Assembly: GCA_038133505.1 (NCBI GenBank)
Contig: JAYPTI010000103.1
Span: 1-11,974 of the forward strand
Length of the DNA: 11,974 nucleotides
Direction of reading: 5' to 3'
Source of the DNA: JAYQUR01 sp038133505
GTDB lineage: Bacteria > Pseudomonadota > Alphaproteobacteria > MPNO01 > UBA830
Shown here: piece after piece, positions 1 through 6,431 of the stretch
How positions within the stretch are numbered: the first letter of the stretch is position 1
Layout of the letters: every line of letters begins with the position of its first letter
The notes under the pieces: generated by a model
What the model saw: only the letters and a program-made list of their open reading frames with translations
What the model was told of the DNA's origin: nothing
The model's database searches: none
Program-made: the position numbers and the translations under genes

Positions 1-152
1 TTGTCAGCGCGATGGAACTCGCATTGATGGGTGGGTGGCCCACCAAGGATGAACAAGCCGGTTCCGAGGCATTCGAGTTCATCCGGACGGGGTCAGGCCA
101 AAGCCGGGGGCGGCTGAGGCCACCTTCTTCCGGCGAGAGCCGGGAGAGATGA
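1..152 (+). CDS. C-terminal tail of an unidentified plus-strand gene (5' end outside window)
   Basis: The third forward frame is open from the left edge to a TGA at 150-152, giving about 49 residues that begin VSAMELALMGGWPTKDEQAG. The first half looks like ordinary helical protein and uses mostly G or C at third codon positions. The last 20 residues are rich in Arg, Ser and Gly. An intrinsic terminator starts two bases after the stop, which is the best support that a real gene ends here. I do not recognise the family. The helical, charged end resembles the tails of crotonase-type enzymes, but that is only an impression. The alternative is that the open frame is chance and the window begins in non-coding DNA. 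Confidence 0.42.
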   Translation, partial: VSAMELALMGGWPTKDEQAGSEAFEFIRTGSGQSRGRLRPPSSGESRER

Positions 153-153
153 G

Positions 154-188
154 CCGCCGGATCCTGGTCCGGCGGTTTCGTCGTTTCC
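154..188 (+). terminator. Intrinsic terminator after the left-edge gene
   Basis: CCGCCGGA (154-161) pairs perfectly with TCCGGCGG (168-175) across a six-base loop. A T-rich stretch, TTTCGTCGTTTCC, follows. It lies directly behind the TGA at 150-152, as expected for the end of a plus-strand transcript. Confidence 0.6.
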
Positions 189-195
189 GGGACCC

Positions 196-241
196 GAAAT
201 GAAAACGCCCCGGCGCATGGGTGGGTCGGAGCGCCGGGACG
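196..241 (-). terminator. Hairpin with U-tract in minus-strand orientation
   Basis: The arms 206-216 and 231-241 form an 11-bp stem (one G-U pair) around a 14-base loop. Read on the minus strand the stem is followed by TTTTCATTTC, a plausible termination tract. Read on the plus strand the following bases are less T-rich. No minus-strand protein gene ends here, so it either serves a short RNA transcribed leftwards (see findings) or acts as a second terminator for the left-edge gene. Confidence 0.45.
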
Positions 242-395
242 CCATCTTGTCAGCACGGTTTGGGTAGAACCGCGACACCATTTCTAGCGGTTTCCAGGAG
301 AATCACAACAAGGGGTGGGGGCGAGGCAGCGAAACTCTTCGCTCGTGCCAGCGAAGCCGTCTTGACCTGCGCTCATGCCGCCGGGACACTGCGGC

Positions 396-1016
396 ATGCC
401 GTCTCCCTACGAACTGCTAGGCGTCGATCGCGGCGCCGATATCGAGGACATCAAGCGTGCCTACCGCACGCTGGCGAAGGAGTTGCATCCCGACGTCAAC
501 GCCGGCGACGCGGCGGCGGCCGACCGCTTCAAGGAAATCACCGCCGCTTACAATCTGCTGGCCGACCGGAACCGGCGGGCGGAATACGACCGGTCCTTGG
601 CGCCGGGCGCCGGCGGCGGCGGCGTGCAGCCCTGGCAGAAGGGCGGTACCTGGTTCGACTTCGAGATCGACGAAACGACGGGCGAACGCACCATCGATCT
701 GTTCGGCGATGTCGCCGGCACCCGGCTCGGCCGGGTCAAGGGCGCTGCCGCGACATCGCTCTGGATGAAAGGCGAGGATATCGCCGAGAGCCTGAAGATC
801 ACGGAGAGCGAGGCGAGAGACGGCATCTGCAAGCTGGTCAAGACGATGACCGGCCTGACCGTCGCCATCGACGTTCCCGCCGGGACCGGAAAGGGCGCAA
901 TCATCACGCTGCCCGGTTTCGGGATCGAGGGTTTCGGCGGCGGTCCTCCCGGCGATCTGCACGTGCTGGTCACGATCGTCCCGGATCCGGCGATCGGGTC
1001 GGGAGAAGCGGGCTGA
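396..1016 (+). CDS. Small J-domain (DnaJ/CbpA-like) co-chaperone
   Basis: The protein has 206 residues when started at the ATG at 396, where MPSPYELLGV opens a classic J-domain. The in-frame ATG at 375 would add seven residues unlike a J-domain, and neither start has a clear Shine-Dalgarno sequence. Residues 4 to about 66 form the J-domain, with the HPD motif at 31-33 that stimulates the ATPase of DnaK/Hsp70. A loop of Gly and Ala follows. The rest resembles a single DnaJ C-terminal substrate-binding domain: GEDIAESLKI, then IDVPAGTGKGAIITLPGFG, ending in GDLHVLVTIVPDP. There is no CxxCxGxG zinc finger and only about one C-terminal lobe, so it is shorter than DnaJ (about 370 residues) or CbpA (about 300). 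It is likely a cytoplasmic partner of DnaK with a specialised client; the client cannot be told. It lies upstream of infA in the same direction, with a 72-base gap. Confidence 0.85.
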   Translation: MPSPYELLGVDRGADIEDIKRAYRTLAKELHPDVNAGDAAAADRFKEITAAYNLLADRNRRAEYDRSLAPGAGGGGVQPWQKGGTWFDFEIDETTGERTIDLFGDVAGTRLGRVKGAAATSLWMKGEDIAESLKITESEARDGICKLVKTMTGLTVAIDVPAGTGKGAIITLPGFGIEGFGGGPPGDLHVLVTIVPDPAIGSGEAG

Positions 1017-1088
1017 AGGCTCAAAATCCTTGACCTGAGCGCCGCAGTTGCCCACTTTCGCCGCAATTCGAAACCTGTTGGGATAGAG

Positions 1089-1307
1089 ATGGCAAAAGAA
1101 GATCTGATCGAATTCTCCGGTACCGTGCTCGAGCTTCTGCCGAACGCGATGTTCCGCGTGAAGCTGGATAACGAGCATGAAGTCCTTGCCCACACCTCGG
1201 GCAAAATGCGCAAGAATCGCATCCGCGTCCTGGCGGGCGATCGCGTCAATGTCGAGATGACGCCCTACGACCTCTCCAAGGGCCGCATCACTTTCCGTTT
1301 CAAGTAA
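1089..1307 (+). CDS. infA: Translation initiation factor IF-1
   Basis: The 72-residue protein starts MAKEDLIEFSGTVLELLPNA and ends GRITFRFK, the full length and sequence pattern of bacterial IF-1. It is a single OB-fold of the S1 type. It binds the A site of the 30S subunit with IF-2 and IF-3 during initiation. The core IF-1 signature HEVLAHTSGKMRKNRIRVLAGDRV is intact (about residues 29-52). The start is fixed by family length, with a weak GGGATAGAG ribosome-binding site just upstream. maf begins six bases after the stop, so the two are probably co-transcribed. A TTGACC at 1030-1035 could be a -35 element for this gene, but no good -10 box follows it. Confidence 0.97.
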   Translation: MAKEDLIEFSGTVLELLPNAMFRVKLDNEHEVLAHTSGKMRKNRIRVLAGDRVNVEMTPYDLSKGRITFRFK

Positions 1308-1313
1308 CCGGCG

Positions 1314-1931
1314 ATGGCCCGGGCGCCCGCGCGGGCGCGGCTGGTTCTCGCCTCGGCGTCGCCGCGACGACGGGATTTGCTGGCACAGGTCGGACTTGTG
1401 CCCGATGCTTTTCTGGCAGCCGAAATAGACGAGACGCCGCGAAAGGGGGAGCTTCCCGGACCTCTCGCGGTCCGGCTTGCGTGCGCTAAGGCCGACGCTG
1501 CGTCCTCGCTGCCGGAAGCTGCGGCTTCGTATCTGATCGCTGCCGATACGGTCGTTGGCCTCGGTCGCCGGATCCTCGGCAAGCCTGCCGACGAGGCGGA
1601 AGCGCGCAGCTTCCTGGAAATGTTGTCGGGACGCCGGCACCGGGTGTATGGCGGGGTTTCGGTGATCGCCCCCGGCGGTCGCCGGGCAGAGCGCCTTGTA
1701 ACGACATCCGTCCGTTTCAAGCGGCTAGAGCGCAGCGAGATCGATGCCTATATCGCCGCCGGGGAATGGACCGACAAGGCGGGCGCATACGGAATTCAGG
1801 GCGCCGCCGGCGCATTCGTACCCGCAATCACGGGATCCTACTTCAACGTCGTCGGATTGCCGCTTTACGAAACGCTCTCGCTTTTGCGAGGATTGGGTTT
1901 CGACGCAAGTGCTGCGACGGGGGCCGGATGA
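1314..1931 (+). CDS. maf: Maf-family nucleoside triphosphate pyrophosphatase
   Basis: The 205-residue protein has the Maf signatures in order: LVLASASPRRRDLL near residues 10-23 (the SxSPRR nucleotide-binding loop), EIDET, the ADTVV segment with the catalytic Asp near residue 77, GKP, the SGRRHRVYGGV loop, DKAGAYGIQG, and a C-terminal SYFNVVGLPLYE. Family members hydrolyse non-canonical or modified nucleoside triphosphates (for example dTTP/UTP or m7GTP) to the monophosphate and pyrophosphate, and were first described as septum-formation inhibitors. GAYGIQG fits the YhdE-like branch (dTTP/UTP), but I assign this only tentatively. It starts six bases after infA and its TGA overlaps the ATG of rng as ATGA, consistent with translational coupling. 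The first nine residues are Arg/Ala-rich and not conserved. Confidence 0.94.
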   Translation: MARAPARARLVLASASPRRRDLLAQVGLVPDAFLAAEIDETPRKGELPGPLAVRLACAKADAASSLPEAAASYLIAADTVVGLGRRILGKPADEAEARSFLEMLSGRRHRVYGGVSVIAPGGRRAERLVTTSVRFKRLERSEIDAYIAAGEWTDKAGAYGIQGAAGAFVPAITGSYFNVVGLPLYETLSLLRGLGFDASAATGAG

Positions 1932-3367
1932 CTCGGGAACTGTTCGTCAACGTCATGCCGTCCGAAGTTCGGGCCGCCCTCGTCGATTCCGGAACGCTCA
2001 TCGAACTGATCATCGAACGCCCCGAACGGGCAAGCCTCGTCGGCAACGTTTATCTCGGCCTGGTCCAGCGCGTGATGGGCGGGATGGAGGCGGCGTTCGT
2101 CGATATCGGTCTGGCGCGCGCCGGCTTCCTCGGGCTCGACGACAACCGTCGCAGTTCGGGAGGCGGTATTCCGTCCAGGCCTGTCCACGAGGGCGAGGCC
2201 GTCATGGTGCAGGTCGTAAAGGATGCGATCGGCGGCAAGGGCGTCCAGCTGTCGCGCCGTCTGACGCTGCCCGGCCGCTACGTCGTCTACGCGCCCCTGC
2301 AGGACCGGGTGATGATATCCCGACAGATCGAGGACGAAACGGAGCGCGACAGGCTTGCGGATCTGATGGGCGAAATTGCAGAGCCGGGCGAAGGCTTCAT
2401 TCTGCGCACCGCTTCCGCAGGGGCCGTGGCGGAGGAACTGGCGGAAGACGCCGATCAGCTTCGCGATACCTGGGCCGCAATCCAGGATTCGCTCCCGACG
2501 ATCAAGGCGCCTTCCTGTCTGCACGCCGATCTCGATCCGATACCTCGGATATTGCGGGACAACGCGCTCGACGACATCGAGAAAATCCACGTCGACGACG
2601 AAAAGGCGTGGCGGGAGGCGAAGGACTTTTGCGAGCGCGTTATGCCCGGCATGGCGGAGCGTGTGAAGCTGAGCTCGGGACCGCAGCCGCTGTTCGACAC
2701 GTTCGGGATCGAGGACGAGATCGAACGGGCCTGCCAGACCCGCGTCGATCTGCCGTCGGGCGGCGGAATCGTCGTCCAGCCGACCGAGGCGCTTACCGCG
2801 ATCGACGTGAATTCGGGCCGCTTCGAAGGCGCCGGCGATCTCGAACAGACGGCCTTCCGGACCAATCTCGAGGCCGCGGTCGAGTCGGCGCACCAGATCC
2901 GCCTTCGGAACATCGCCGGACTCATCGTGATCGATTTCATCCACATGGAGCAGGACAGTCACTGGGACGCCGTGATCGCTGCGCTCGAAGACGTATTCGC
3001 CGATGACCGAAACCCGACCCGTGTGCTGGGAGTTACGGAGTCGGGGCTCATCGAGATTACGCGCCGTCGGCGGCGCGAGCCGTTGCTCCAGACCTATACC
3101 GACCGTTGCGGGGTCTGCGGCGGCACGGGGCGCGTAAGCTCGATCGATTCCGTGGTCATGCGGATATTGCGATCGCTCCGGCGAGAAGCGCGTGTCACGC
3201 CGCCCGGCAGGTTGGTGATCTACGCTGCGGCCGAAGTCGTCGATTCGCTCGAAAACGGCTATGCCCGGGCCGTGGACGAAATCGCGGCGGCGGCTGGACG
3301 TCGGGCCGAGTGCCGCGCGGAAGCGGGCTACGGTCGCGAAAGCTTCGATATCGTCGTCGAGACCTGA
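1928..3367 (+). CDS. rng: Ribonuclease G (RNase E/G family endoribonuclease)
   Basis: The 479-residue protein starts at the ATG overlapping the maf stop (MTRELFVNVMPSEVRAAL, a typical RNase G N-terminus). An S1 RNA-binding domain covers about residues 36-115 (GNVYLGLVQRVMGGMEAAFVDIG). The RNase E/G catalytic domain follows. Its metal-binding aspartates are in AIDVNSG (Asp293) and VIDFI (Asp336), matching Asp303 and Asp346 of E. coli RNase E. The zinc-link CGVCGGTG has Cys394 and Cys397, which join protomers in family structures. The enzyme cuts single-stranded AU-rich RNA from the 5' monophosphate end and acts in rRNA processing and mRNA decay in the cytoplasm. It stops about 80 residues after the zinc link, so it lacks the long C-terminal degradosome scaffold of RNase E and is best called RNase G. 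Upstream in-frame ATGs lie inside maf and are not credible starts. Confidence 0.95.
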   Translation: MTRELFVNVMPSEVRAALVDSGTLIELIIERPERASLVGNVYLGLVQRVMGGMEAAFVDIGLARAGFLGLDDNRRSSGGGIPSRPVHEGEAVMVQVVKDAIGGKGVQLSRRLTLPGRYVVYAPLQDRVMISRQIEDETERDRLADLMGEIAEPGEGFILRTASAGAVAEELAEDADQLRDTWAAIQDSLPTIKAPSCLHADLDPIPRILRDNALDDIEKIHVDDEKAWREAKDFCERVMPGMAERVKLSSGPQPLFDTFGIEDEIERACQTRVDLPSGGGIVVQPTEALTAIDVNSGRFEGAGDLEQTAFRTNLEAAVESAHQIRLRNIAGLIVIDFIHMEQDSHWDAVIAALEDVFADDRNPTRVLGVTESGLIEITRRRRREPLLQTYTDRCGVCGGTGRVSSIDSVVMRILRSLRREARVTPPGRLVIYAAAEVVDSLENGYARAVDEIAAAAGRRAECRAEAGYGRESFDIVVET

Positions 3368-3370
3368 CCG

Positions 3371-3379
3371 GGAGAGGAG
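3371..3379 (+). promoter_or_regulatory. Strong ribosome-binding site that fixes the yacG CTG start
   Basis: The purine run GGAGAGGAG lies between the rng stop and the CTG at 3382. Its first GGAG is seven bases from that codon. Nothing else in the region could use this site, because no standard start codon in the yacG frame follows it. Confidence 0.55.
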
Positions 3380-3381
3380 CG

Positions 3382-3576
3382 CTGGCGGAACTGGTCAAAC
3401 CGAAATGTCCCGTATGCGATGCGGATCGCGTCGAGCGGTATCGGCCGTTCTGTTCGCGTCGATGCGCCGACATCGATCTCGGCCGTTGGTTTACCGGCGC
3501 CTATGCCGTGCCGACCGACGAGGTTCCCGACGATATCGATTCCGTGCTCGCCCGGCCCGACCGCGAAGACGACTGA
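3382..3576 (+). CDS. yacG: YacG-family zinc-binding DNA gyrase inhibitor, probable CTG start
   Basis: The 64-residue product is recognisable from KPKCPVCDADRVERYRPFCS onward. Four cysteines (9, 12, 24, 28) form the CxxC...CxxxC zinc site, followed by the YacG hallmark ADIDLGRWFTGAYAVP and an acidic tail. YacG binds GyrB and inhibits DNA gyrase in E. coli. No ATG, GTG or TTG in this frame lies between the rng stop (3365-3367) and the first zinc cysteine (3406). The nearest upstream in-frame GTG, at 3310, lies 58 bases inside rng and would add 24 residues of unrelated sequence. The CTG at 3382 sits seven bases after GGAG (3371-3374) within GGAGAGGAG, and gives MAELVKPKCP, a normal YacG N-terminus. 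I therefore choose CTG. A base error from ATG is the main alternative. Position directly after rng is typical of alphaproteobacterial gene order. Confidence 0.85.
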   Translation: MAELVKPKCPVCDADRVERYRPFCSRRCADIDLGRWFTGAYAVPTDEVPDDIDSVLARPDREDD

Positions 3577-3613
3577 GGCCGCCGGACTTGCCGAACATCA
3601 CCTGCACCGAAAC

Positions 3614-4451
3614 ATGAACAATCCTTTCCTTCGAAACAGGGGCGATGCCGAGAAGGCGTCGGAGACCGATCAGGACCGCAACCGCCTGTGGTGGGAAGGC
3701 CTGCCCATGACGTATGCGGATTGGTCTGCCGATGACCGTCTGCCCGAATCCGACGAGGATTTCCGGGAGATCGAAGCCTATGTGCTAGATCAGGCACCCT
3801 GGCTGATGTCCTGGTTCGCCGGTATCGAACTTTCCGGCAAGAGATGCCTGGACCTTGGATCCGGTTCGGGGATTTTTTTCGTGCCTTCTGGGGCGCCGGG
3901 GCGCCAGCATGACGGCTATGGACCTCACCGAAAACGGCGTCGTGCTGACGCGGAAGACGGCGGGATTCTTTGGGCAGCATCTGGACGTCGTCCGGGGCGA
4001 TGCAAAACGAAATCCCTTCGGGGGCGGGAGTTTCGACTTCGTCTTTTCCTGGGGCGTTTTGCACCATACGAACGACATGGGGAGCGCGGTAAGGGAAATG
4101 GGGCGGGTCGTCGCTCCTGGCGGACGCGGCCTGATGATGGTCTATCACCGGACGAGCGTGGTCTACTATGTCCACGGGCTGTTCTGGCTGATTTTCCGCG
4201 GCAAGCTGTTCCAAGGATACAACCTTGAACGGGTGCAGGATTTCTACACCGACGGCTATTACCACCGCTATATGACCCGCAAGCAGCTCGGCGGGATGCT
4301 GGCGCGTGCCGGCCTCCGGGTGACCGATTTCAACGTCACGCAATACAAGAAGAAGATACTGCCATTTATCCCGGCAGGCCTTGACCGTTTCCTGAAAGCG
4401 CGGTTCGGCATGTGCCTCGTCGCCCGCTTCGAAAAAGCGGAAGGCGCGTAG
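3614..4451 (+). pseudogene. Class I SAM-dependent methyltransferase interrupted by a +1 frameshift in a T7 tract
   Basis: The N-terminal part (MNNPFLRNRGDAEKASETDQ onward, with WWEGLPMTYADW) reads in one frame to motif I, CLDLGSGSGIF. The rest reads in another frame: SCLLGRRGASMTAMDLTENG, VVRGDAKRNPF, motif FDFVFSWGVLHHTNDM, VAPGGRGLMMVYH, and ends at 4451. The switch falls in a run of seven T at 3873-3879. With six T the reading is continuous, GSGIFSCLLGRRG, giving about 278 residues, a normal length for this type. As written, translation continues out of frame to a stop at 4228 and loses the substrate half. The family transfers a methyl group from S-adenosylmethionine; the acceptor is unknown. 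It starts 37 bases after yacG. It may be a true pseudogene, a homopolymer sequencing error, or a gene read by slippage on the T run. Both halves look well conserved, which favours an error or a very recent mutation. Confidence 0.8.
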
Positions 4452-4467
4452 GCCCGAAAGACGCGCC
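4443..4467. terminator. Bidirectional hairpin between the methyltransferase and RidA genes
   Basis: GGCGCGT (4443-4449) pairs with ACGCGCC (4461-4467) around an 11-base loop. CGGTTTAC follows on the plus strand; on the minus strand a T-rich stretch follows (TTCCGCTTTTTCG). It sits at the converging ends of two genes and overlaps the methyltransferase stop codon. Confidence 0.42.
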
Positions 4468-4471
4468 CGGT

Positions 4472-4816
4472 TTACTGGACCGCCTGCACCATGATCTCTA
4501 CCAAGGTACCCGGCGTCAGCGTGACGCCGACGGCGGCCCGCGCGGGCGGGCAGGCGGGGTCCATCCACTCCATCCACGCCTCGTTCATTTCGTCCTTGAG
4601 GTCCATGTCGGCGAGATAGACGACCGACGAGAGAATACGCGTCTTGTCGGTTCCCGCCGCTGCGAGCGCTGCGTCGATCTTGGCGAGCACCTGCGCGGTC
4701 TGGTCTTTCATATCTGCCGTCTTGTCGTCGGCGACGATGCCCGACAGGCAGACGAAGCCGTTGTGAATGACGGTCCGGCTGTTCCAGTCGCCCGGCTGAA
4801 TGCGTGAAATATCCAT
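4472..4816 (-). CDS. RidA (YjgF/YER057c/UK114) family protein
   Basis: The 114-residue protein starts MDISRIQPGDWNSRTVIHNG. The start at 4816 is preceded by AGGAG at seven-base spacing; an upstream in-frame ATG at 4894 would add 26 unconserved residues. Family features are the segment VCLSGIVADD, the amphipathic helix QTAQVLAKIDAALAAAGTDK, and the C-terminal PPARAAVGVT with the Arg equivalent to Arg105 of E. coli RidA. The VEI strand near the C-terminus probably supplies the equivalent of Glu120, after a one-residue gap. RidA trimers hydrolyse reactive enamine/imine intermediates released by PLP enzymes; other Rid subgroups act in catabolic operons. The subgroup cannot be fixed here. It is a single minus-strand gene, divergent from tRNA-Phe and convergent with the methyltransferase. 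Confidence 0.92.
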   Translation of the reverse strand: MDISRIQPGDWNSRTVIHNGFVCLSGIVADDKTADMKDQTAQVLAKIDAALAAAGTDKTRILSSVVYLADMDLKDEMNEAWMEWMDPACPPARAAVGVTLTPGTLVEIMVQAVQ

Positions 4817-4907
4817 CGTTTTCTCCTGTATCGTGTCGTTTCCGACCCGCGAAATCCGGTGCGTTGAACGCCGAATTTCCGCGGTTTGCCGCACGCGGGC
4901 GCGATGC

Positions 4908-4936
4908 TGGACAGCGAAGGCGTTATTGCCTATAAG
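4908..4936 (+). promoter_or_regulatory. Promoter of tRNA-Phe
   Basis: TGGACA (4908-4913) and TATAAG (4931-4936) are spaced by exactly 17 bases and lie 27 bases upstream of the mature tRNA 5' end. Both match the sigma-70 consensus at 5 (TTGACA) and 5 (TATAAT) of six positions. Confidence 0.6.
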
Positions 4937-4947
4937 CAGCCTTCGCT
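4913..4947. repeat. Perfect 8-bp inverted repeat around the tRNA-Phe -10 box
   Basis: AGCGAAGG (4913-4920) and CCTTCGCT (4940-4947) are exact inverted copies separated by 19 bases. The repeat begins at the last base of the -35 element and ends about 16 bases before the mature tRNA. It could be an operator for a dimeric regulator or a leader hairpin. Chance cannot be excluded. Confidence 0.5.
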
Positions 4948-4962
4948 GGAATTCCGCAGCGC

Positions 4963-5038
4963 GCCCAGGTAGCTCAGTTGGTAGAGCATCGCACTGAAAA
5001 TGCGGGTGTCGGTGGTTCGAATCCGCCCCTGGGCACCA
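4963..5038 (+). tRNA. tRNA-Phe (anticodon GAA), CCA encoded
   Basis: The cloverleaf folds cleanly. The acceptor stem is GCCCAGG/CCTGGGC, the D-arm GCTC-AGTTGGTA-GAGC, and the anticodon stem TCGCA/TGCGG with loop CTGAAAA, where GAA is the anticodon for Phe codons. The T-arm is GGTGG-TTCGAAT-CCGCC, with discriminator A and encoded CCA at 5036-5038. The length of 76 bases is standard. No clear terminator follows it. Confidence 0.97.
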
Positions 5039-5118
5039 TTCCCAAAATCGATTGAGCAGGTACCGTCAGGGGCGGCGTACGTCTTCGGACCGGCTATGCG
5101 CCTGCTGTCGGCCGATGC
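5039..5118. other. Intergenic gap between tRNA-Phe and the VOC gene
   Basis: This 80-base stretch holds the 3' trailer of the tRNA and the 3' flank of the minus-strand VOC gene. I see no convincing hairpin with a T-tract and no small gene in it. Confidence 0.5.
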
Positions 5119-5502
5119 CTAGCCGGCATGCAGCGCGCAGAGCTTGTTTCCGGCAGGGTCCCTCACATAGGCCAGGTAGAGCTTCCGGCCGCCGCCCAGG
5201 TCGCGCCAGCCGGGCGGGTCCTCGATGCTCGTGCCGCCGTTGGCGACCGCATTGTCGTGAAACGCCTTGGCTTGTTCCTCGGTGTCGCACTTGAAACCGA
5301 CGGTGCCGCCGTTTGCGCCGGTCGCGGGGTTCCCGTCGATCGGTTTGCCGACGGCCAGCGTTCCCGTTGACGTCCGGTAGTAGATCCGCTGCCGCTCTTC
5401 GTTGAGAGAGCCTTCCGGCACGCCGATCGCGCTGAGCGTTGCGTCGTAGAATTTCTTGGCAGCAGCGAGATCGTCTGTGCCGAGGACGATGTGCGAAAAC
5501 AT
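5119..5502 (-). CDS. VOC (glyoxalase/bleomycin-resistance/dioxygenase) superfamily protein
   Basis: The 127-residue protein begins MFSHIVLGTDDLAAAKKFYD, the first beta-alpha unit of a vicinal oxygen chelate fold, with His4 at the usual first metal position. The second half has GGTVGFKCDTEEQAKAFHD and ends YVRDPAGNKLCALHAG, the typical second module. The usual second-module His and final Glu ligands are not evident (GFKCD, and KLCALH in place of a xxE ending), so metal-dependent catalysis is uncertain. This matches a common family of uncharacterised stand-alone VOC proteins with KPIDG and GGT...EDPPG segments. The ATG at 5502 follows a weak AAGG/GAAGGG purine run. It is transcribed alone, divergent from the outer-membrane protein gene 172 bases away. 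Substrate unknown. Confidence 0.88.
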   Translation of the reverse strand: MFSHIVLGTDDLAAAKKFYDATLSAIGVPEGSLNEERQRIYYRTSTGTLAVGKPIDGNPATGANGGTVGFKCDTEEQAKAFHDNAVANGGTSIEDPPGWRDLGGGRKLYLAYVRDPAGNKLCALHAG

Positions 5503-5674
5503 CCCTTCGCCTTTCCAGTCTGTGTCATCCCATTGCCCCGCATCGGCGGTATCCCGAGCCGGACGACGCCGATGATGATCTTCCGTCTGTAGCGAGTCGA
5601 GTCCGCGAAATGCCGGCCTTCACGCAATCCGTAAGGTTGGCGTCAGCCTCGCATAGGAGATTGCGGAGTTTCAG

Positions 5675-6418
5675 ATGCTCCCCATGGATACCGCCGAAAT
5701 GCTATCGATCCCGAAGGCTTCAACCGCTGCCGCCGCCTTCCTCCTGGTCGCGGGACTGTTCGTGTGTCTGCCCTTTTCTCCGGCCAATGCCGAGGATCCG
5801 TTCGCTGCGGGCTCCGGATTTTACTTTGCCGGCAAAGGCGGGCCCGCCTTCGCCTTCGCATCCGACATCGAGAGCGGCTCCGGCAGCGCCTTGAAAGACG
5901 ACAGTGCGTTCAACGCGATCGGCGCGTTCGGGATGGGCATCGGGTACACTTGGGCGAAGCAGGGCCTGCCGCTGCGGACCGAGTTCGAGTTCGTGAACCG
6001 GACGGAGGTCAGCTACAACGCAAGCCCGCTTTTCTCCTCGTCCTCGTCCAACGACGCGGTCGCCAGCGATATCCAGAACATCACCGCGATGCTGAAAGGC
6101 TCCTGGCATTTCAGCAGCGGCGACGGCATGTGGTCGCCTTTCGTCAGTGCCGGGGTCGGGCTCTCGCGAAACGCCGTGACGGGGCAGTACACGCCTGCCG
6201 GGGGGACGCCCGGCGACCTCGACGAAGTATCTTACGATCTGGCCTGGTCGGTCGGTGTCGGGGCGTCGTTCTATCTCGGAAAGAAGATCGTGAACGACAT
6301 CGAACTGAGCTACGTCGACCTCGGCAGCGTCGACTGGGGGCGCCCGACGTCGACCAACCTGAAGACCGACTCCTTTGGCGGGGTCCAGTTGCTGTTTTCG
6401 CTGCGCTACAATTTCTGA
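5675..6418 (+). CDS. Outer-membrane beta-barrel protein (OmpA/OprF-like porin fold)
   Basis: The 247-residue precursor has a signal peptide: a short n-region with Lys14, a hydrophobic core AAAAFLLVAGLFV, and a probable signal peptidase I site after ANA (residue 39). The mature part alternates hydrophobic and polar residues in strands such as GFYFAGKGGPAFAF, AIGAFGMGIGYTWA, WSPFVSAGVGLSRN, WSVGVGASFYLGKK and NDIELSYVDLGSV. It ends in VQLLFSLRYNF, with the C-terminal Phe recognised by the Bam assembly complex. Length and pattern suit an eight-stranded barrel. The ATG at 5675 has GGAG at six-base spacing; ATGs at 5684 and 5699 are less supported. There is no lipobox at the Cys in the signal. Function (adhesion, permeability or structural) cannot be read from sequence. 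Confidence 0.85.
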   Translation: MLPMDTAEMLSIPKASTAAAAFLLVAGLFVCLPFSPANAEDPFAAGSGFYFAGKGGPAFAFASDIESGSGSALKDDSAFNAIGAFGMGIGYTWAKQGLPLRTEFEFVNRTEVSYNASPLFSSSSSNDAVASDIQNITAMLKGSWHFSSGDGMWSPFVSAGVGLSRNAVTGQYTPAGGTPGDLDEVSYDLAWSVGVGASFYLGKKIVNDIELSYVDLGSVDWGRPTSTNLKTDSFGGVQLLFSLRYNF

Positions 6419-6431
6419 CGCAAGGCGCGAC

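Noticed and set aside
1030..1058. TTGACC at 1030-1035 as an infA promoter
   Set aside because: No acceptable -10 element lies 16-18 bases downstream.
417..1640. Long minus-strand open frame of about 407 codons across the J-domain gene, infA and maf
   Set aside because: It runs antisense through three well-identified genes and has no family motif; it arises from high GC content.
1865..2962. Minus-strand open frame of about 365 codons inside rng
   Set aside because: It is the shadow of RNase G, whose motifs are intact on the plus strand.
1744..3006. Plus-strand open frame of about 420 codons overlapping maf and rng
   Set aside because: It is Arg-rich out-of-frame translation of two recognised genes.
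3501..4577. Minus-strand open frame of about 358 codons over the methyltransferase
   Set aside because: It also crosses the end of the RidA gene in another frame and has no recognisable domain; both methyltransferase halves are clear on the plus strand.
5039..5118. Possible attachment site or mobile-element remnant next to tRNA-Phe
   Set aside because: No repeat of the tRNA 3' end, integrase gene or element boundary is seen in the window.
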